Below, piece after piece: positions 16,518-25,508 of a stretch of DNA of 64,000 nt. Under the pieces are notes generated by a model, which was not told the DNA's origin, ran no database searches, and saw only the letters and a program-made list of their open reading frames with translations. The stretch is from Legionella_C dresdenensis (lineage in GTDB: Bacteria > Pseudomonadota > Gammaproteobacteria > Legionellales > Legionellaceae). Position numbers and translations under genes: made by a program. The stretch covers positions 124,001-188,000 of the forward strand of contig NZ_JBHSAB010000023.1 in the NCBI RefSeq assembly GCF_042649825.1. Direction: 5' to 3'. Position 1 is the first letter of the stretch. Every line of letters starts with the position of its first letter.

Positions 16518-19505
16518 ATGCCATCTACTTCTGTTCATTTACAAGTAAAGCAAGCCATAGATGCTCAGGATGCCGGCGCGCTCAAAGAATTATTAAACCA
16601 AAACCCGGGACTTGATCTTGATGATTTTACACCTAACCATCTATCGGCGTTATGGTTGGCGCTGAATCCGCCGGCTGGTAAAGGAGTTTCAGGAGCGGTT
16701 ATTAAATGTTTGCTTGACACCGGGAGAATTAATCCTGCTCTCATGTATGACCGGGTAACGCCGCGGAATTTTGTTGCTACAGTCTATCCACAGGAAAAGT
16801 CAATACATAATCGTATTGAAAGGCTTGAAAATCGGTATGTACGGGAACATCGGGCCCGGCCCGGGGAAAGAGCCGATGAGAATGCAGGGCAGCGTTTTGC
16901 GGCCGATAGCCAAAATACCCATGATAGCGTGGTTGTAAAAGCAACCGATGACAGCATCGTTTCCCTTTACCAGCGTTATAACGGCTCTGCACAGCCTGAC
17001 CAAAATCTGGAAGATTTTTTAAACCAATTACGGCCGGATGACGGACTCAGTGAACAAGAAATTATAGCGGCACGAAAAGCCTGCAGACGAATTATGAGAC
17101 AGAGTGAAACCCGGGAGTATGAATTACCCTCTGAACAAAAAGTGCATTTAACGAACCGGCAAGTCCAGGAGCTACTCTGGCAAGCGGTCAATGACACTCG
17201 GCCGGAATCGTTTGTGTACGGTACTGATATGTCAGCATCAGAAACATTGGTACGCAAGCGTCTGTTCGCAAAACATTTGGCGATGTCTCAAAACGAGTAT
17301 GGCCCTGATAATCCGGCATGCTGGATGGGAACCCGTAACCAGATGGTAAGCTGTATGGACGCCATACACTGTGATGTCCGTATCGCCCAAGAATTGCCAA
17401 TCACCGAAGAGTCTATTGGCGAGCAATACACCGCCTACTGCAAAAGCCGGCTTGAAGAGCTGGCACGAAAAGCGCCTGACCTGTTTCGCGAATATTTGCA
17501 CTATTATGCGCTTCGTGGATTACCTGGCGGATGCCGTTCGGATGAAGAGGCTCCAAAAGCTTTACAGGACTGGGTAACAAAAGTGCATGACCAGTTTGCT
17601 GATGCCGTGAAAAAAGAGTATCGCGACACTAAACCGGAAAAAAAGGAAATCAAGCCTGAGCAATTAGATTCCTTGTTAGCGAATTTACGCGATCCACTCT
17701 GTTTAGGGGAAGCCGGGGAACTGGAAACGTTATTAGTGCCCGGATTGAATCGCCTTTCAGCGCTACTGTTTACCCTGTTTGCGCAAGGGATGCCTCTGGG
17801 CGAGAAGTTATTTGGCGATACTAAAGCAACTGTCAGCGAGCATGTTCATCAATTGATAACAACTCATTGCGCCCGGGAGCAAACCCCGCCATCTGTAGCT
17901 TTTGTCCAGGCAATAGTCAGCGAAGTAGCGGATTATCTGCAGTCGGCAATTAACTCAGAGAGGTTAAAAAATGTTTTGCTGGAAAGCGAGAGCGCCAGCC
18001 TCTGGAAGCCTTTGTTTGATCAGTTTAATCCCGAACAAACAGCAGTTTTATTAAACAATCTCAAAGCCAAAGCGGTGCAATTACTGGAAATTGGTAAAAG
18101 AGTAACTGAACCCTGCTACTTTTGGCAGACCCTGGTCGAGGAGTTAAGCGAACGCTGGGGCAAAAAACATTCTTTAATTAAATGGCTTGGCACGTTGCCT
18201 GAATCGCTGCGCCAGCAATTTTTAAATAATATTGCGAGTAAATATGGCTACCCGCTCAATGCCATTGGCGAATCAGCGCTGATGGAAGAAGCATTTAGCC
18301 TTGGCCTTGCAGAAGGCTACCTCTCACACTTTAAAATCGGCAAGCCGATAACAATCCGCGACAGGGACTTGCGGGGCGTGGATTTAAAGCAGGTCGATTT
18401 AAGCAATATTGAGTTTGAAAATTGCGATTTACGGTGCACCTTTTTGTTTGACAACCCAACGCTTAAAGCCAGCCATATTGAAAAAAACCGGGTTGATGAA
18501 CTATTTTGTCAGCATGCCGTACAGAACAAACGCTCTGATGCTTTAAAAATTGCGATGTCAACGACGAAAATAGCCCAGTTTTTGCAGGCAGGCTTAATAA
18601 AATTTCTTTGTCAAACATGGGCTTGGAGAGATGGCTTTATAACCATGATGGATTCTATTATTAACAGCCCCTATTTTAATAAAGAACTTTTTCTACAACA
18701 TAAAGTACTTATAAATTCGGTAAAAAATGATGCGATACCTGACAATATAAAACTGGTATTAGAAAGCCGCTATTGCACCTCAGAAGCGTTTTGTGTTCGT
18801 GATGAACGAGGAACAATTGTTGATACGGTATTATTGCAAATCATAAGAAAAACATACCACTTTAATTATGAAAGAAATTTTAAATTACTTGATACTCTAT
18901 TACAAAGTCCGAAATTGACGCCAGAAATATTTACTGCCCGGAGCTCTCAAGGCAATCTGTTTTTAAACAGTATTTATACAGCTTGTGCCTACTCCCCTGC
19001 CATTGTATATTTCTATACTCTTGTAACCCATAAATACACTACCAAGCAAATGGCAAGAGAAGCCATTAAGACAATCAATAGTAGAAACATTAAACTAGAT
19101 AGTGCTCAAAAAGACTATTTAAACATTGTAAAAACGTACCTGCGATTACCCCAAAATTACAGCCGAATTTATAACGCAACTTCAGGTTCGAAGTTAGATA
19201 AGGCTTGTGCATTATTAAACGACTATACCAAAAATAACTCATCGAAGTTGCGCTTTTTATCCGGCCACTGGAATCGTCACTATATTAGCGATGTGAATAG
19301 AATTCTCCAGCAGGTTAATAATAGTGATATCACTACAGTTGATGCATTGCTTTCCGCTTTGTTTGCAGTTAATCCCGCTAACAGAGCCGGCTCATTGAGC
19401 GCACGGATAATATTTATTATGAATGAGCGTAATAAAGCATTGCCTGCTCAGGCTATCGCTGACGCGCCTGATGCTGATGCGGCTCCTGGACTGCAAATGT
19501 GTTGA
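16518..19505 (+). CDS. Large effector-like protein with ankyrin-like N terminus and pentapeptide-like segment, paralogue 1
   Basis: This encodes a 995-residue protein without a signal peptide or membrane segment. The N terminus (VKQAIDAQDAGALKELLNQ, then HLSALWLALNPP) has the helix pairing and spacing of ankyrin-like repeats. A charged helical middle follows. At about residues 612-650 a run of A/R-D-L-x-x type units (RDLRGVDLKQVDLSNIEF, then ENCDLRCTFLF) resembles pentapeptide repeats, and the C-terminal third is alpha-helical and weakly ankyrin-like. I do not recognise a family or catalytic motif. It is a tandem duplicate of the next gene, mostly identical up to about residue 700 and more divergent between about 710 and 860. 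A secreted host-interaction role is inferred from architecture and context only. Confidence 0.7.
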   Translation: MPSTSVHLQVKQAIDAQDAGALKELLNQNPGLDLDDFTPNHLSALWLALNPPAGKGVSGAVIKCLLDTGRINPALMYDRVTPRNFVATVYPQEKSIHNRIERLENRYVREHRARPGERADENAGQRFAADSQNTHDSVVVKATDDSIVSLYQRYNGSAQPDQNLEDFLNQLRPDDGLSEQEIIAARKACRRIMRQSETREYELPSEQKVHLTNRQVQELLWQAVNDTRPESFVYGTDMSASETLVRKRLFAKHLAMSQNEYGPDNPACWMGTRNQMVSCMDAIHCDVRIAQELPITEESIGEQYTAYCKSRLEELARKAPDLFREYLHYYALRGLPGGCRSDEEAPKALQDWVTKVHDQFADAVKKEYRDTKPEKKEIKPEQLDSLLANLRDPLCLGEAGELETLLVPGLNRLSALLFTLFAQGMPLGEKLFGDTKATVSEHVHQLITTHCAREQTPPSVAFVQAIVSEVADYLQSAINSERLKNVLLESESASLWKPLFDQFNPEQTAVLLNNLKAKAVQLLEIGKRVTEPCYFWQTLVEELSERWGKKHSLIKWLGTLPESLRQQFLNNIASKYGYPLNAIGESALMEEAFSLGLAEGYLSHFKIGKPITIRDRDLRGVDLKQVDLSNIEFENCDLRCTFLFDNPTLKASHIEKNRVDELFCQHAVQNKRSDALKIAMSTTKIAQFLQAGLIKFLCQTWAWRDGFITMMDSIINSPYFNKELFLQHKVLINSVKNDAIPDNIKLVLESRYCTSEAFCVRDERGTIVDTVLLQIIRKTYHFNYERNFKLLDTLLQSPKLTPEIFTARSSQGNLFLNSIYTACAYSPAIVYFYTLVTHKYTTKQMAREAIKTINSRNIKLDSAQKDYLNIVKTYLRLPQNYSRIYNATSGSKLDKACALLNDYTKNNSSKLRFLSGHWNRHYISDVNRILQQVNNSDITTVDALLSALFAVNPANRAGSLSARIIFIMNERNKALPAQAIADAPDADAAPGLQMC

Positions 19506-19536
19506 TCTGGTTTTATAGCTGAATAAACCTTCATTA

Positions 19537-19565
19537 TATACACCAGATCTGTTTTGATATATAAT
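19537..19565 (+). promoter_or_regulatory. Promoter of the second tandem paralogue
   Basis: TATACA, a 17-base spacer and TATAAT (19560-19565) precede the ATG at 19597. This is the duplicated counterpart of the site at 16458. It implies that the second copy is transcribed independently, not only by read-through. Confidence 0.55.
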
Positions 19566-19596
19566 TAATCAAACAAATCAATTTTTACACGAAACC

Positions 19597-22587
19597 ATGC
19601 CATCTACTTCTGTTCATTTACAAGTAAAGCAAGCCATAGATGCTCAGGATACCGGCGCGCTCAAAGAATTATTAAACCAAAACCCGGGGCTTGATCTTGA
19701 GGATTTTACACCTAATCACCTCTCGGCGTTATGGTTGGCGCTGAATCCGCCGGCTGGTAAAGGTATTTCAGGAGCAGTTATAGAATGTTTGCTTGACACC
19801 GGCAGAATTAATCCTGCTCTCATGTATGACTGGGTAACGCCACGGGTCTTTGTTGCTACAGTCTATCCACAGGAAAGGACGATACATCATCGTATTCGAT
19901 GGCGTGAAAATCAGTACATTCAGGAACATCGGGCCCGACCCGGGGCAAGAGCCGATGAGAATGCAGGGCAGCGTTTTGCAGCCGATCGCCAAAATACCCA
20001 TGATAGCGTGGTTGTAAAAGCAACCGATGACAGCATCGTTTCCCTTTACCAGCGTTATAACGGCTCTGCACAGCCTGACCAAAGTCTGGAAGATTTTTTA
20101 AACCAATTACTGCCGGATGACGGGCTCAGTGAGCAAGAAATTATAGCGGCACAAAAAGCCTGCAGACGAATTATGAGACAGAGTGAAACCCGGGAGTATG
20201 AATTACCCTCTAAACAAAAAGTGCATTTAACGAACCGGCAAGTCCAGGAGCTACTCTGGCAAGCGGTCAATGATACGCGGCCGGAAGCCTTTGTGCACGG
20301 TACTGATATGTCGGCATCAGAAACATTGATACGCAAGCGTCTGTTCGCAAAACATTTGGCAATGTCTCAAAACGAGTATGGCCCTGATAATCCGGCATGC
20401 TGGATGGGAACCCGTAACCAGATGGTAAGCTGTATGGACGCCATACACTGTGATGTCCGTATCGCCCAAGAATTGCCAATCACCGAAGAATCTATTGGCG
20501 AGCATTACACCGCCTACTGCAAAAGCCGGCTTGAAGAGCTGGCACGAAGAGAGCCTGACCTGTTTCGCGAGTATTTACGCTATTATGCGTTGCGTGGATT
20601 ACCTGGAGGATGTCGCCTGGAAGAGACAGTGCCAGAGGCGTTAAAGGACTGGGTAACACAAGTGCATGACCAGTTTGCTGATACCGTGAGAACAGAGTAT
20701 CGCGACACTAAACCGGAAAAAAAGCAAATCGAGCCTGAGAAATTGGATTCCCTGTTAGATTATTTACGCGATCCACTCTGTTTAGGGGAAGCCGGGGAAC
20801 TGGAAACGTTACTAGTGCCCGGATTGAACCATCTTTCAGCGCTACTGTTTACCCTGTTTGCGCAAGGGATGCCTCTGGGCGATAAATTATTTGGCGATAG
20901 TAAAGCGGCTGTCAGCGAGTATGTTCATCAATTGATTACCGCTCATTGCGCCCGGAAGCAAACCCCGCCCTCTGTAGCTTTTGTGCAGACAATAGCCAGC
21001 GAAGCAGCGGATTATCTGCAGTCAGCCATTATCCCTGAGAGGTTAAAAAACCTTTTGCTGGAAAGCGAGAGCGCCAGTCTCTGGAAGCCTTTGTTTGATC
21101 AGTTGAATCCAGAACAAACAGCAGTTTTATTAAACAATCTCAGCGCGAAAGCGGTGCAATTACTGGCCATTGGTCAAAGAGTAACCGAACCCTGCTGCTT
21201 TTGGCAAACCCTGGTCGAGGAGTTAAGCGAACGCTGGGGCCAAGAGCATTCTTTCATTAAATGGCTTGGCACGTTGCCTGAATCGCTGCGCCAGCAATTT
21301 TTAAATAATATTGCGATTAAATATGGCTACCCGCTCAATGCCATTGGCGAGTCAGCGCTGATGGAAGAAGCATTTAGCCTTGGCCTTGCAGAAGGCTACC
21401 TCTCACACTTTAAAATCGGCAAGCCGATAACAATCCGGGGCAGAGACTTGCGGGGCGTTGATTTAAAGCAGGTCGATTTAAGCAATATTGAGTTTGAAAA
21501 TTGCGACTTACGGTGCACCTTTTTGTTTGGCAACCCAACGCTTAAAGCCAGCCATATTGAAAATAATCGGGTTGATGAACTATTTTGTCATCATGCCGTA
21601 CAGAACAAACGCTCTGATACTTTAAAAATTGCAATGTCAACGCCGAAAATAGTCCAGTTTTTGCAGGCAGGCTTAATAAAATTTCTTTGCGAAAGCTGGG
21701 CCTGGAGACAAAGCCTTATAATGCCCATGATGGATTCTATTATTAACAGCCCCTATTTTAATAAAGAACTTTTTTTACAACATAAGGTACTTATAAATTT
21801 GATAAAAAATAGAGCGATACCCGACGTTATAAAGCTGGCTTTAGAAAGCCGCAATTGCACCTCGGACGCGCTTTATGTTCGTGATGAACGAGGAACAATT
21901 ATTGATACGGTATTATTGGATACATTAAGCAGGCTACTTATGACCGAAAGGGATAGAGAAATATTTAACTATCTATTAGAAAGTCCGAAATTGACGCCAG
22001 AAATATTTACTGCCAGGAACTCACAGGGCAATCTGTTTTCATACAAAATTTTTACAGCTCGTTACTACTTCTCTACCATCGAATCTTTCTATAACCTTGT
22101 AACCCATAAATACACTACCGAGCAAATGGCAAAAGAAGCCATTGATATAATCAATAGTAGAATCAAGAGGCTAAACAGTCATCAAAAAAACTATCTGAAC
22201 ATTTTAAAAACGTACCTGCGATTACCCCAAAATTACAGCCGAATTTATAACGCAGCTTCAGGTTCTGACTTAGATAAGGCTTGTGCATTATTAAAAGACT
22301 ATGCCAAAAATAATTCATCAACGTTGCGCTTTTTATCTGGCCACTGGAATCGCCACTATATTAGCGATGTGAATAGAGTTCTCAGGCGGGTGAATAATAA
22401 AGAAATTAACACAGTCGATGAATTGCTTACCGTTTTGCTCGCAGTTAAACCCGCTAACAGAGCCGGCTCATTGAGCGCACGGATAATATTTATTATGAAA
22501 GAGCATAATAAAGCATTGCCTGCTCAGGCTATCGCTGACGCGCCTGATGCTGATGCGGCTCCTCCCGCTGACCTGCAAATGCGTTGA
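19597..22587 (+). CDS. Large effector-like protein, paralogue 2 of the tandem pair
   Basis: This 996-residue protein is the tandem duplicate of the gene ending at 19505, separated from it by 91 bases that include a duplicated promoter. The first ~700 residues are nearly identical, including the ankyrin-like N terminus, the conserved GPDNPACWMGTRNQMVSCMD segment (about residues 263-282) and the pentapeptide-like run (RDLRGVDLKQVDLSNIEF). Divergence is concentrated around residues 710-860 (for example WAWRQSLIMPMM here against WAWRDGFITMM there), after which similarity rises again (HWNRHYISDVNR). No enzymatic motif is recognised. The cytosolic composition and large size fit a secreted effector; this is inference. 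The gene is intact, so both copies are probably maintained. Confidence 0.7.
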   Translation: MPSTSVHLQVKQAIDAQDTGALKELLNQNPGLDLEDFTPNHLSALWLALNPPAGKGISGAVIECLLDTGRINPALMYDWVTPRVFVATVYPQERTIHHRIRWRENQYIQEHRARPGARADENAGQRFAADRQNTHDSVVVKATDDSIVSLYQRYNGSAQPDQSLEDFLNQLLPDDGLSEQEIIAAQKACRRIMRQSETREYELPSKQKVHLTNRQVQELLWQAVNDTRPEAFVHGTDMSASETLIRKRLFAKHLAMSQNEYGPDNPACWMGTRNQMVSCMDAIHCDVRIAQELPITEESIGEHYTAYCKSRLEELARREPDLFREYLRYYALRGLPGGCRLEETVPEALKDWVTQVHDQFADTVRTEYRDTKPEKKQIEPEKLDSLLDYLRDPLCLGEAGELETLLVPGLNHLSALLFTLFAQGMPLGDKLFGDSKAAVSEYVHQLITAHCARKQTPPSVAFVQTIASEAADYLQSAIIPERLKNLLLESESASLWKPLFDQLNPEQTAVLLNNLSAKAVQLLAIGQRVTEPCCFWQTLVEELSERWGQEHSFIKWLGTLPESLRQQFLNNIAIKYGYPLNAIGESALMEEAFSLGLAEGYLSHFKIGKPITIRGRDLRGVDLKQVDLSNIEFENCDLRCTFLFGNPTLKASHIENNRVDELFCHHAVQNKRSDTLKIAMSTPKIVQFLQAGLIKFLCESWAWRQSLIMPMMDSIINSPYFNKELFLQHKVLINLIKNRAIPDVIKLALESRNCTSDALYVRDERGTIIDTVLLDTLSRLLMTERDREIFNYLLESPKLTPEIFTARNSQGNLFSYKIFTARYYFSTIESFYNLVTHKYTTEQMAKEAIDIINSRIKRLNSHQKNYLNILKTYLRLPQNYSRIYNAASGSDLDKACALLKDYAKNNSSTLRFLSGHWNRHYISDVNRVLRRVNNKEINTVDELLTVLLAVKPANRAGSLSARIIFIMKEHNKALPAQAIADAPDADAAPPADLQMR

Positions 22588-22621
22588 ACAGTGAAGCTTT
22601 AAAGCCATTATCCCCGCCAGG

Positions 22622-22930
22622 GGGCTTGTTGAATAAATCAAGATATGGCAAGCCTGCGGGAAGATGAGTTAAATTTTATGCATGCGTTAGAATCAGAGTG
22701 AGAACAATTACCAATCTATCCAGTAATCCCTTTCCTTTAAAGGCTTTTTGCAAACCCTCAGATGCCAGGGATGGCATCTGGGAGCGTCAGGATGACTTCA
22801 TGCGTGTTTGCAGAAAGCCTTTAAAGGAAAGGGATTACCCGCTCCGAACTTGCAAGGCATCAGTGACTAAACGCGCGGTGAAACCTTGATTACGCTTCGC
22901 TGCATCAAGGCTACTCTCTATCTGTTGATC
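22622..22930. mobile_element. MITE-like element with IS903-type end, copy 2 (inverted, one end decayed)
   Basis: The element begins GGCTTGTTGAATAAATCAAG and contains, in reverse order relative to 5422-5707, the GCAAGCCTGCGGG segment, the long palindrome (AGTAATCCCTTTCCTTTAAA with its complement near 22820) and the ACCTTGATTACGC / GCATCAAGG palindrome. The far end (ATCTGTTGATCC) is a degraded terminal repeat. It abuts the stop codon of fimV. This gap holds no gene. Confidence 0.65.
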
Positions 22931-24946
22931 CTAATTTTTTTGTTCCAATTCTTTCATTAGCTTTTCAGCTTCAGAACGTTGTGCTTCATCACCAAAATCA
23001 ATTACTTCCTGGAGTGATTGTCGTGCTGCTTCGGGGTCATCCATGCCTATATAGGTTTTAGCCAGGGCAAGCAAAGTATCAAGCGCTGATTTGCTCTTTA
23101 CTGGTTTATCCTGATTTTGTTCAGGTTGAAAATCAATGACTGCTTCACTCGACTCATCATCAGCAACTTGTTCTGCCGCGGCGGGTTCGGCGGGAAACTC
23201 CGCTTTATCAGGTACAACAAAATCAAGTGTGTTATCGTCCTGTTCAGCAACAGGGACATCAATATCAGCCGATTCCTGTTGAGTAATTACCTTGTCCAAC
23301 CCGGGCTCAAAATCAAGTATGTAGTCATCAGGGTTAACCGGCTGTTCTGGCGCTGTTACTATGTTATCATCTTCTTGCTCAGGTTCAATCGCTTCCTCTG
23401 GCGCCACAGGCAAGTTTTGCCCTGGCTGCGCTTCATCAGCAAGTTCTTCTTCTGGTCCAATAACCGGTTGCTCAGCACTCATTTGTTGTACAGGCTCGGG
23501 TTCGACGAAAGGCGGGAGCGTAGGCGGCTCGGCTTTTGGCGGCTCAGTCGTGATTGTTTCTGGCTCAGGTTCGGGTGAATTGGATGAAGCTGCTATCTGA
23601 GCGCGTTCTTCTCGTAGCTTATGCCACCACCAGTACAATACGCCATAACCTCCTATCAAACCGGCGGCAAATAAAATGCTTATCCATAAACTGGATGAAT
23701 CATCTGTATTATCAGCCAACTGATTAACCTGTGCTTTTAAACCTTGTCTTTGTTTAACAATTGCCTGTATCTGTTGCCGCAGCCTCGCCATTTCAGCCGT
23801 TTGCCGGGTTAATTTCTGTTCTAACTCGCTATTTTTGGTTTCTAGCGAACCGATTTTATCTTTTAACCGGGTATTTTCGGTGCGAACGGTGTCAATTGCT
23901 GCGGCATTGATATCAATTTCTGCTTTAAACTTCTCATGAGAGCCAGCTGATTCTGTACTCTCGCTGCCAAAGAATGATTGCGGCACAGCCATCAAAGTTG
24001 AAATCATGCCTTGTGCGGGAGCAGACTTATCATGACTGACTGCATTGTTAACGGGGGTTTCAGCAGGGGTTGTGTTAACCTGCGGCTGAGGAAACTGGGA
24101 TGCGCCGGTTTCGCCATTTATATAAGGCGGTAACAGCACATGCTTTATCTCCTGTTTTGCCTGCCAGGCTGCATCATGAGCTTCAACCTCCTGCTTGGCC
24201 AAATCATCCGGTACTTTTAAAATTTCCTCGCGGGCAGGAATCTGCAGCCGTTCACCTGCTTTTAATCCGTTCAGGTTACCCTGAGTAAAAGCCTGTGAAT
24301 TAGTGCCGACTATAGCCAAAATTACCTGTTGTAAAGAAGCGCCGTCAACACTGTAACGTTGGGCAATCTGCCAGATATTTTCATTGGCAAGGGTTGGGCC
24401 GTATATCACGTCTTTATGTGCCGCTGTATTTAGCGGGGGTTGTTGTTCCACAATATGGTTATAAACGGGTTTATCAATAACTCCGGGTTGCCCGCGCATC
24501 ACCATCGGAGCAAGGTATTTGGAGTTAGGTTTGAACTGGCGTGTGCTTAATTGATAATTGGGCGGATCAAGTAATATGGTATAGGCACGGTATAATTGCC
24601 CTTGCGGCCAGGCCAGATCAACAACAACCTCCAGATACGGCTCTGTAATCCGCTCAGATGAGTTAATTGCAATTACCGGCTTGCCGCTCGCATTTTTTGT
24701 TACATTAAATGATAACAAAGAAACATTATCGCCAAGGACCAGACCCAATTGTTCATATTCCTCTGGTAAGGCAAGATGCGCTTTTATTCCGGACAAAGGA
24801 ATACCGTCAACATCAATCAGCGGAATTTCCGCCTGAAAATGTTGGTTCAAATAGGATTTTACCGCCATATCGCCCATACCCAACGCAAAACTGCTCAGAG
24901 GCAATGACAGTAATAAAATAGATGTGTAGAGTTTTTTTCTATTCAA
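22931..24946 (-). CDS. fimV: FimV/HubP-type polar landmark and pilus-assembly protein
   Basis: This is a 671-residue inner-membrane protein of the FimV/HubP family, which organises the cell pole and type IV pilus assembly. It shows a signal sequence (LYTSILLLSLPLSSFALG), the FimV N-terminal domain (VKSYLNQHFQAEIPL, then LEVVVDLAWPQGQLYRAYTI), a LysM-like peptidoglycan-binding module (GPTLANENIWQIAQRYSV to LKAGERLQIPA), a coiled coil (about 345-410), a transmembrane helix (about 420-440, WISILFAAGLIGGYG), a long acidic Glu/Pro-rich cytoplasmic linker, and the C-terminal FimV TPR cap (LDTLLALAKTYIGMDDPEAA). The start is TTG, preceded at good spacing by GGGAG. The gene is intact and monocistronic. 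Confidence 0.92.
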   Translation of the reverse strand: MNRKKLYTSILLLSLPLSSFALGMGDMAVKSYLNQHFQAEIPLIDVDGIPLSGIKAHLALPEEYEQLGLVLGDNVSLLSFNVTKNASGKPVIAINSSERITEPYLEVVVDLAWPQGQLYRAYTILLDPPNYQLSTRQFKPNSKYLAPMVMRGQPGVIDKPVYNHIVEQQPPLNTAAHKDVIYGPTLANENIWQIAQRYSVDGASLQQVILAIVGTNSQAFTQGNLNGLKAGERLQIPAREEILKVPDDLAKQEVEAHDAAWQAKQEIKHVLLPPYINGETGASQFPQPQVNTTPAETPVNNAVSHDKSAPAQGMISTLMAVPQSFFGSESTESAGSHEKFKAEIDINAAAIDTVRTENTRLKDKIGSLETKNSELEQKLTRQTAEMARLRQQIQAIVKQRQGLKAQVNQLADNTDDSSSLWISILFAAGLIGGYGVLYWWWHKLREERAQIAASSNSPEPEPETITTEPPKAEPPTLPPFVEPEPVQQMSAEQPVIGPEEELADEAQPGQNLPVAPEEAIEPEQEDDNIVTAPEQPVNPDDYILDFEPGLDKVITQQESADIDVPVAEQDDNTLDFVVPDKAEFPAEPAAAEQVADDESSEAVIDFQPEQNQDKPVKSKSALDTLLALAKTYIGMDDPEAARQSLQEVIDFGDEAQRSEAEKLMKELEQKN

Positions 24947-25117
24947 CCGCGCTCCCGGCCTGGACTTTTAACTTGTTTACACAACCTGTGTATATACCCA
25001 ATAAAAAGGATAGCTTAAACTGAAAATAGCATCATATATTGTGATACACAACCCCTGTAACGGTTTATTACAACTCCAAATGGCAAATTCTATCCATTTA
25101 AAAATTTTGGTAGCTCC
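24947..25117. other. Upstream region of fimV, non-coding
   Basis: This contains the fimV ribosome binding site on the minus strand (GGGAG) and AT-rich DNA that presumably holds its promoter. I could not fix a -35/-10 pair with confidence. There is no gene. Confidence 0.4.
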
Positions 25118-25374
25118 CCCCGTCATCCCGAGCGCAGCGAGGGATCTCCAACAAACGGCATGTACTAAATTAATGTCAAAAGCGCTTGAAAAATTATGTG
25201 TTTATGATCAAATAGCCACATGAAAGACTACGAACAAAAAGCATGTTTTGTTATCCTGCCCAGATTGTCGCTGTTCACTATTCACAACCCCCGTTATTGG
25301 GATATATCGATCGTTATGCTAGAGATTCTGCCTCTGAAGGGAGATCCCTCGCTGCGCTCGGGATGACGTGGGGA
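25118..25374. repeat. Element bounded by inverted GTCATCCCGAGCGCAGCGAG repeats
   Basis: GTCATCCCGAGCGCAGCGAG (from 25122) and its exact reverse complement (ending 25367) continue for a few bases on both sides (GGGATCTCC inside, CTCCCC outside). They enclose about 190 bases without coding potential. This looks like a MITE or a pair of inverted dispersed repeats at the left border of the AT-rich island. Confidence 0.65.
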
Positions 25375-25508
25375 GTCACAAATTTTGCAACGCAACCAAT
25401 AATTGTCGCCTATACTAACAAATATAACTTTCCTGACATTTAATATTTATAAGTACTGTTATTTCTTAAGCTGATGTTTGAAATTTGTATATAGCAATGG
25501 GGCATAAT

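Noticed and set aside
23117..23578. A 153-codon plus-strand frame opposite fimV
   Set aside because: It is the complement of the Glu/Pro-rich linker of FimV, with odd Phe/Arg-rich composition and no ribosome binding site.
25118..25374. CRISPR array
   Set aside because: The direct or inverted repeats here and elsewhere are not regularly spaced with unique spacers; they are isolated inverted pairs, and no cas genes are present.
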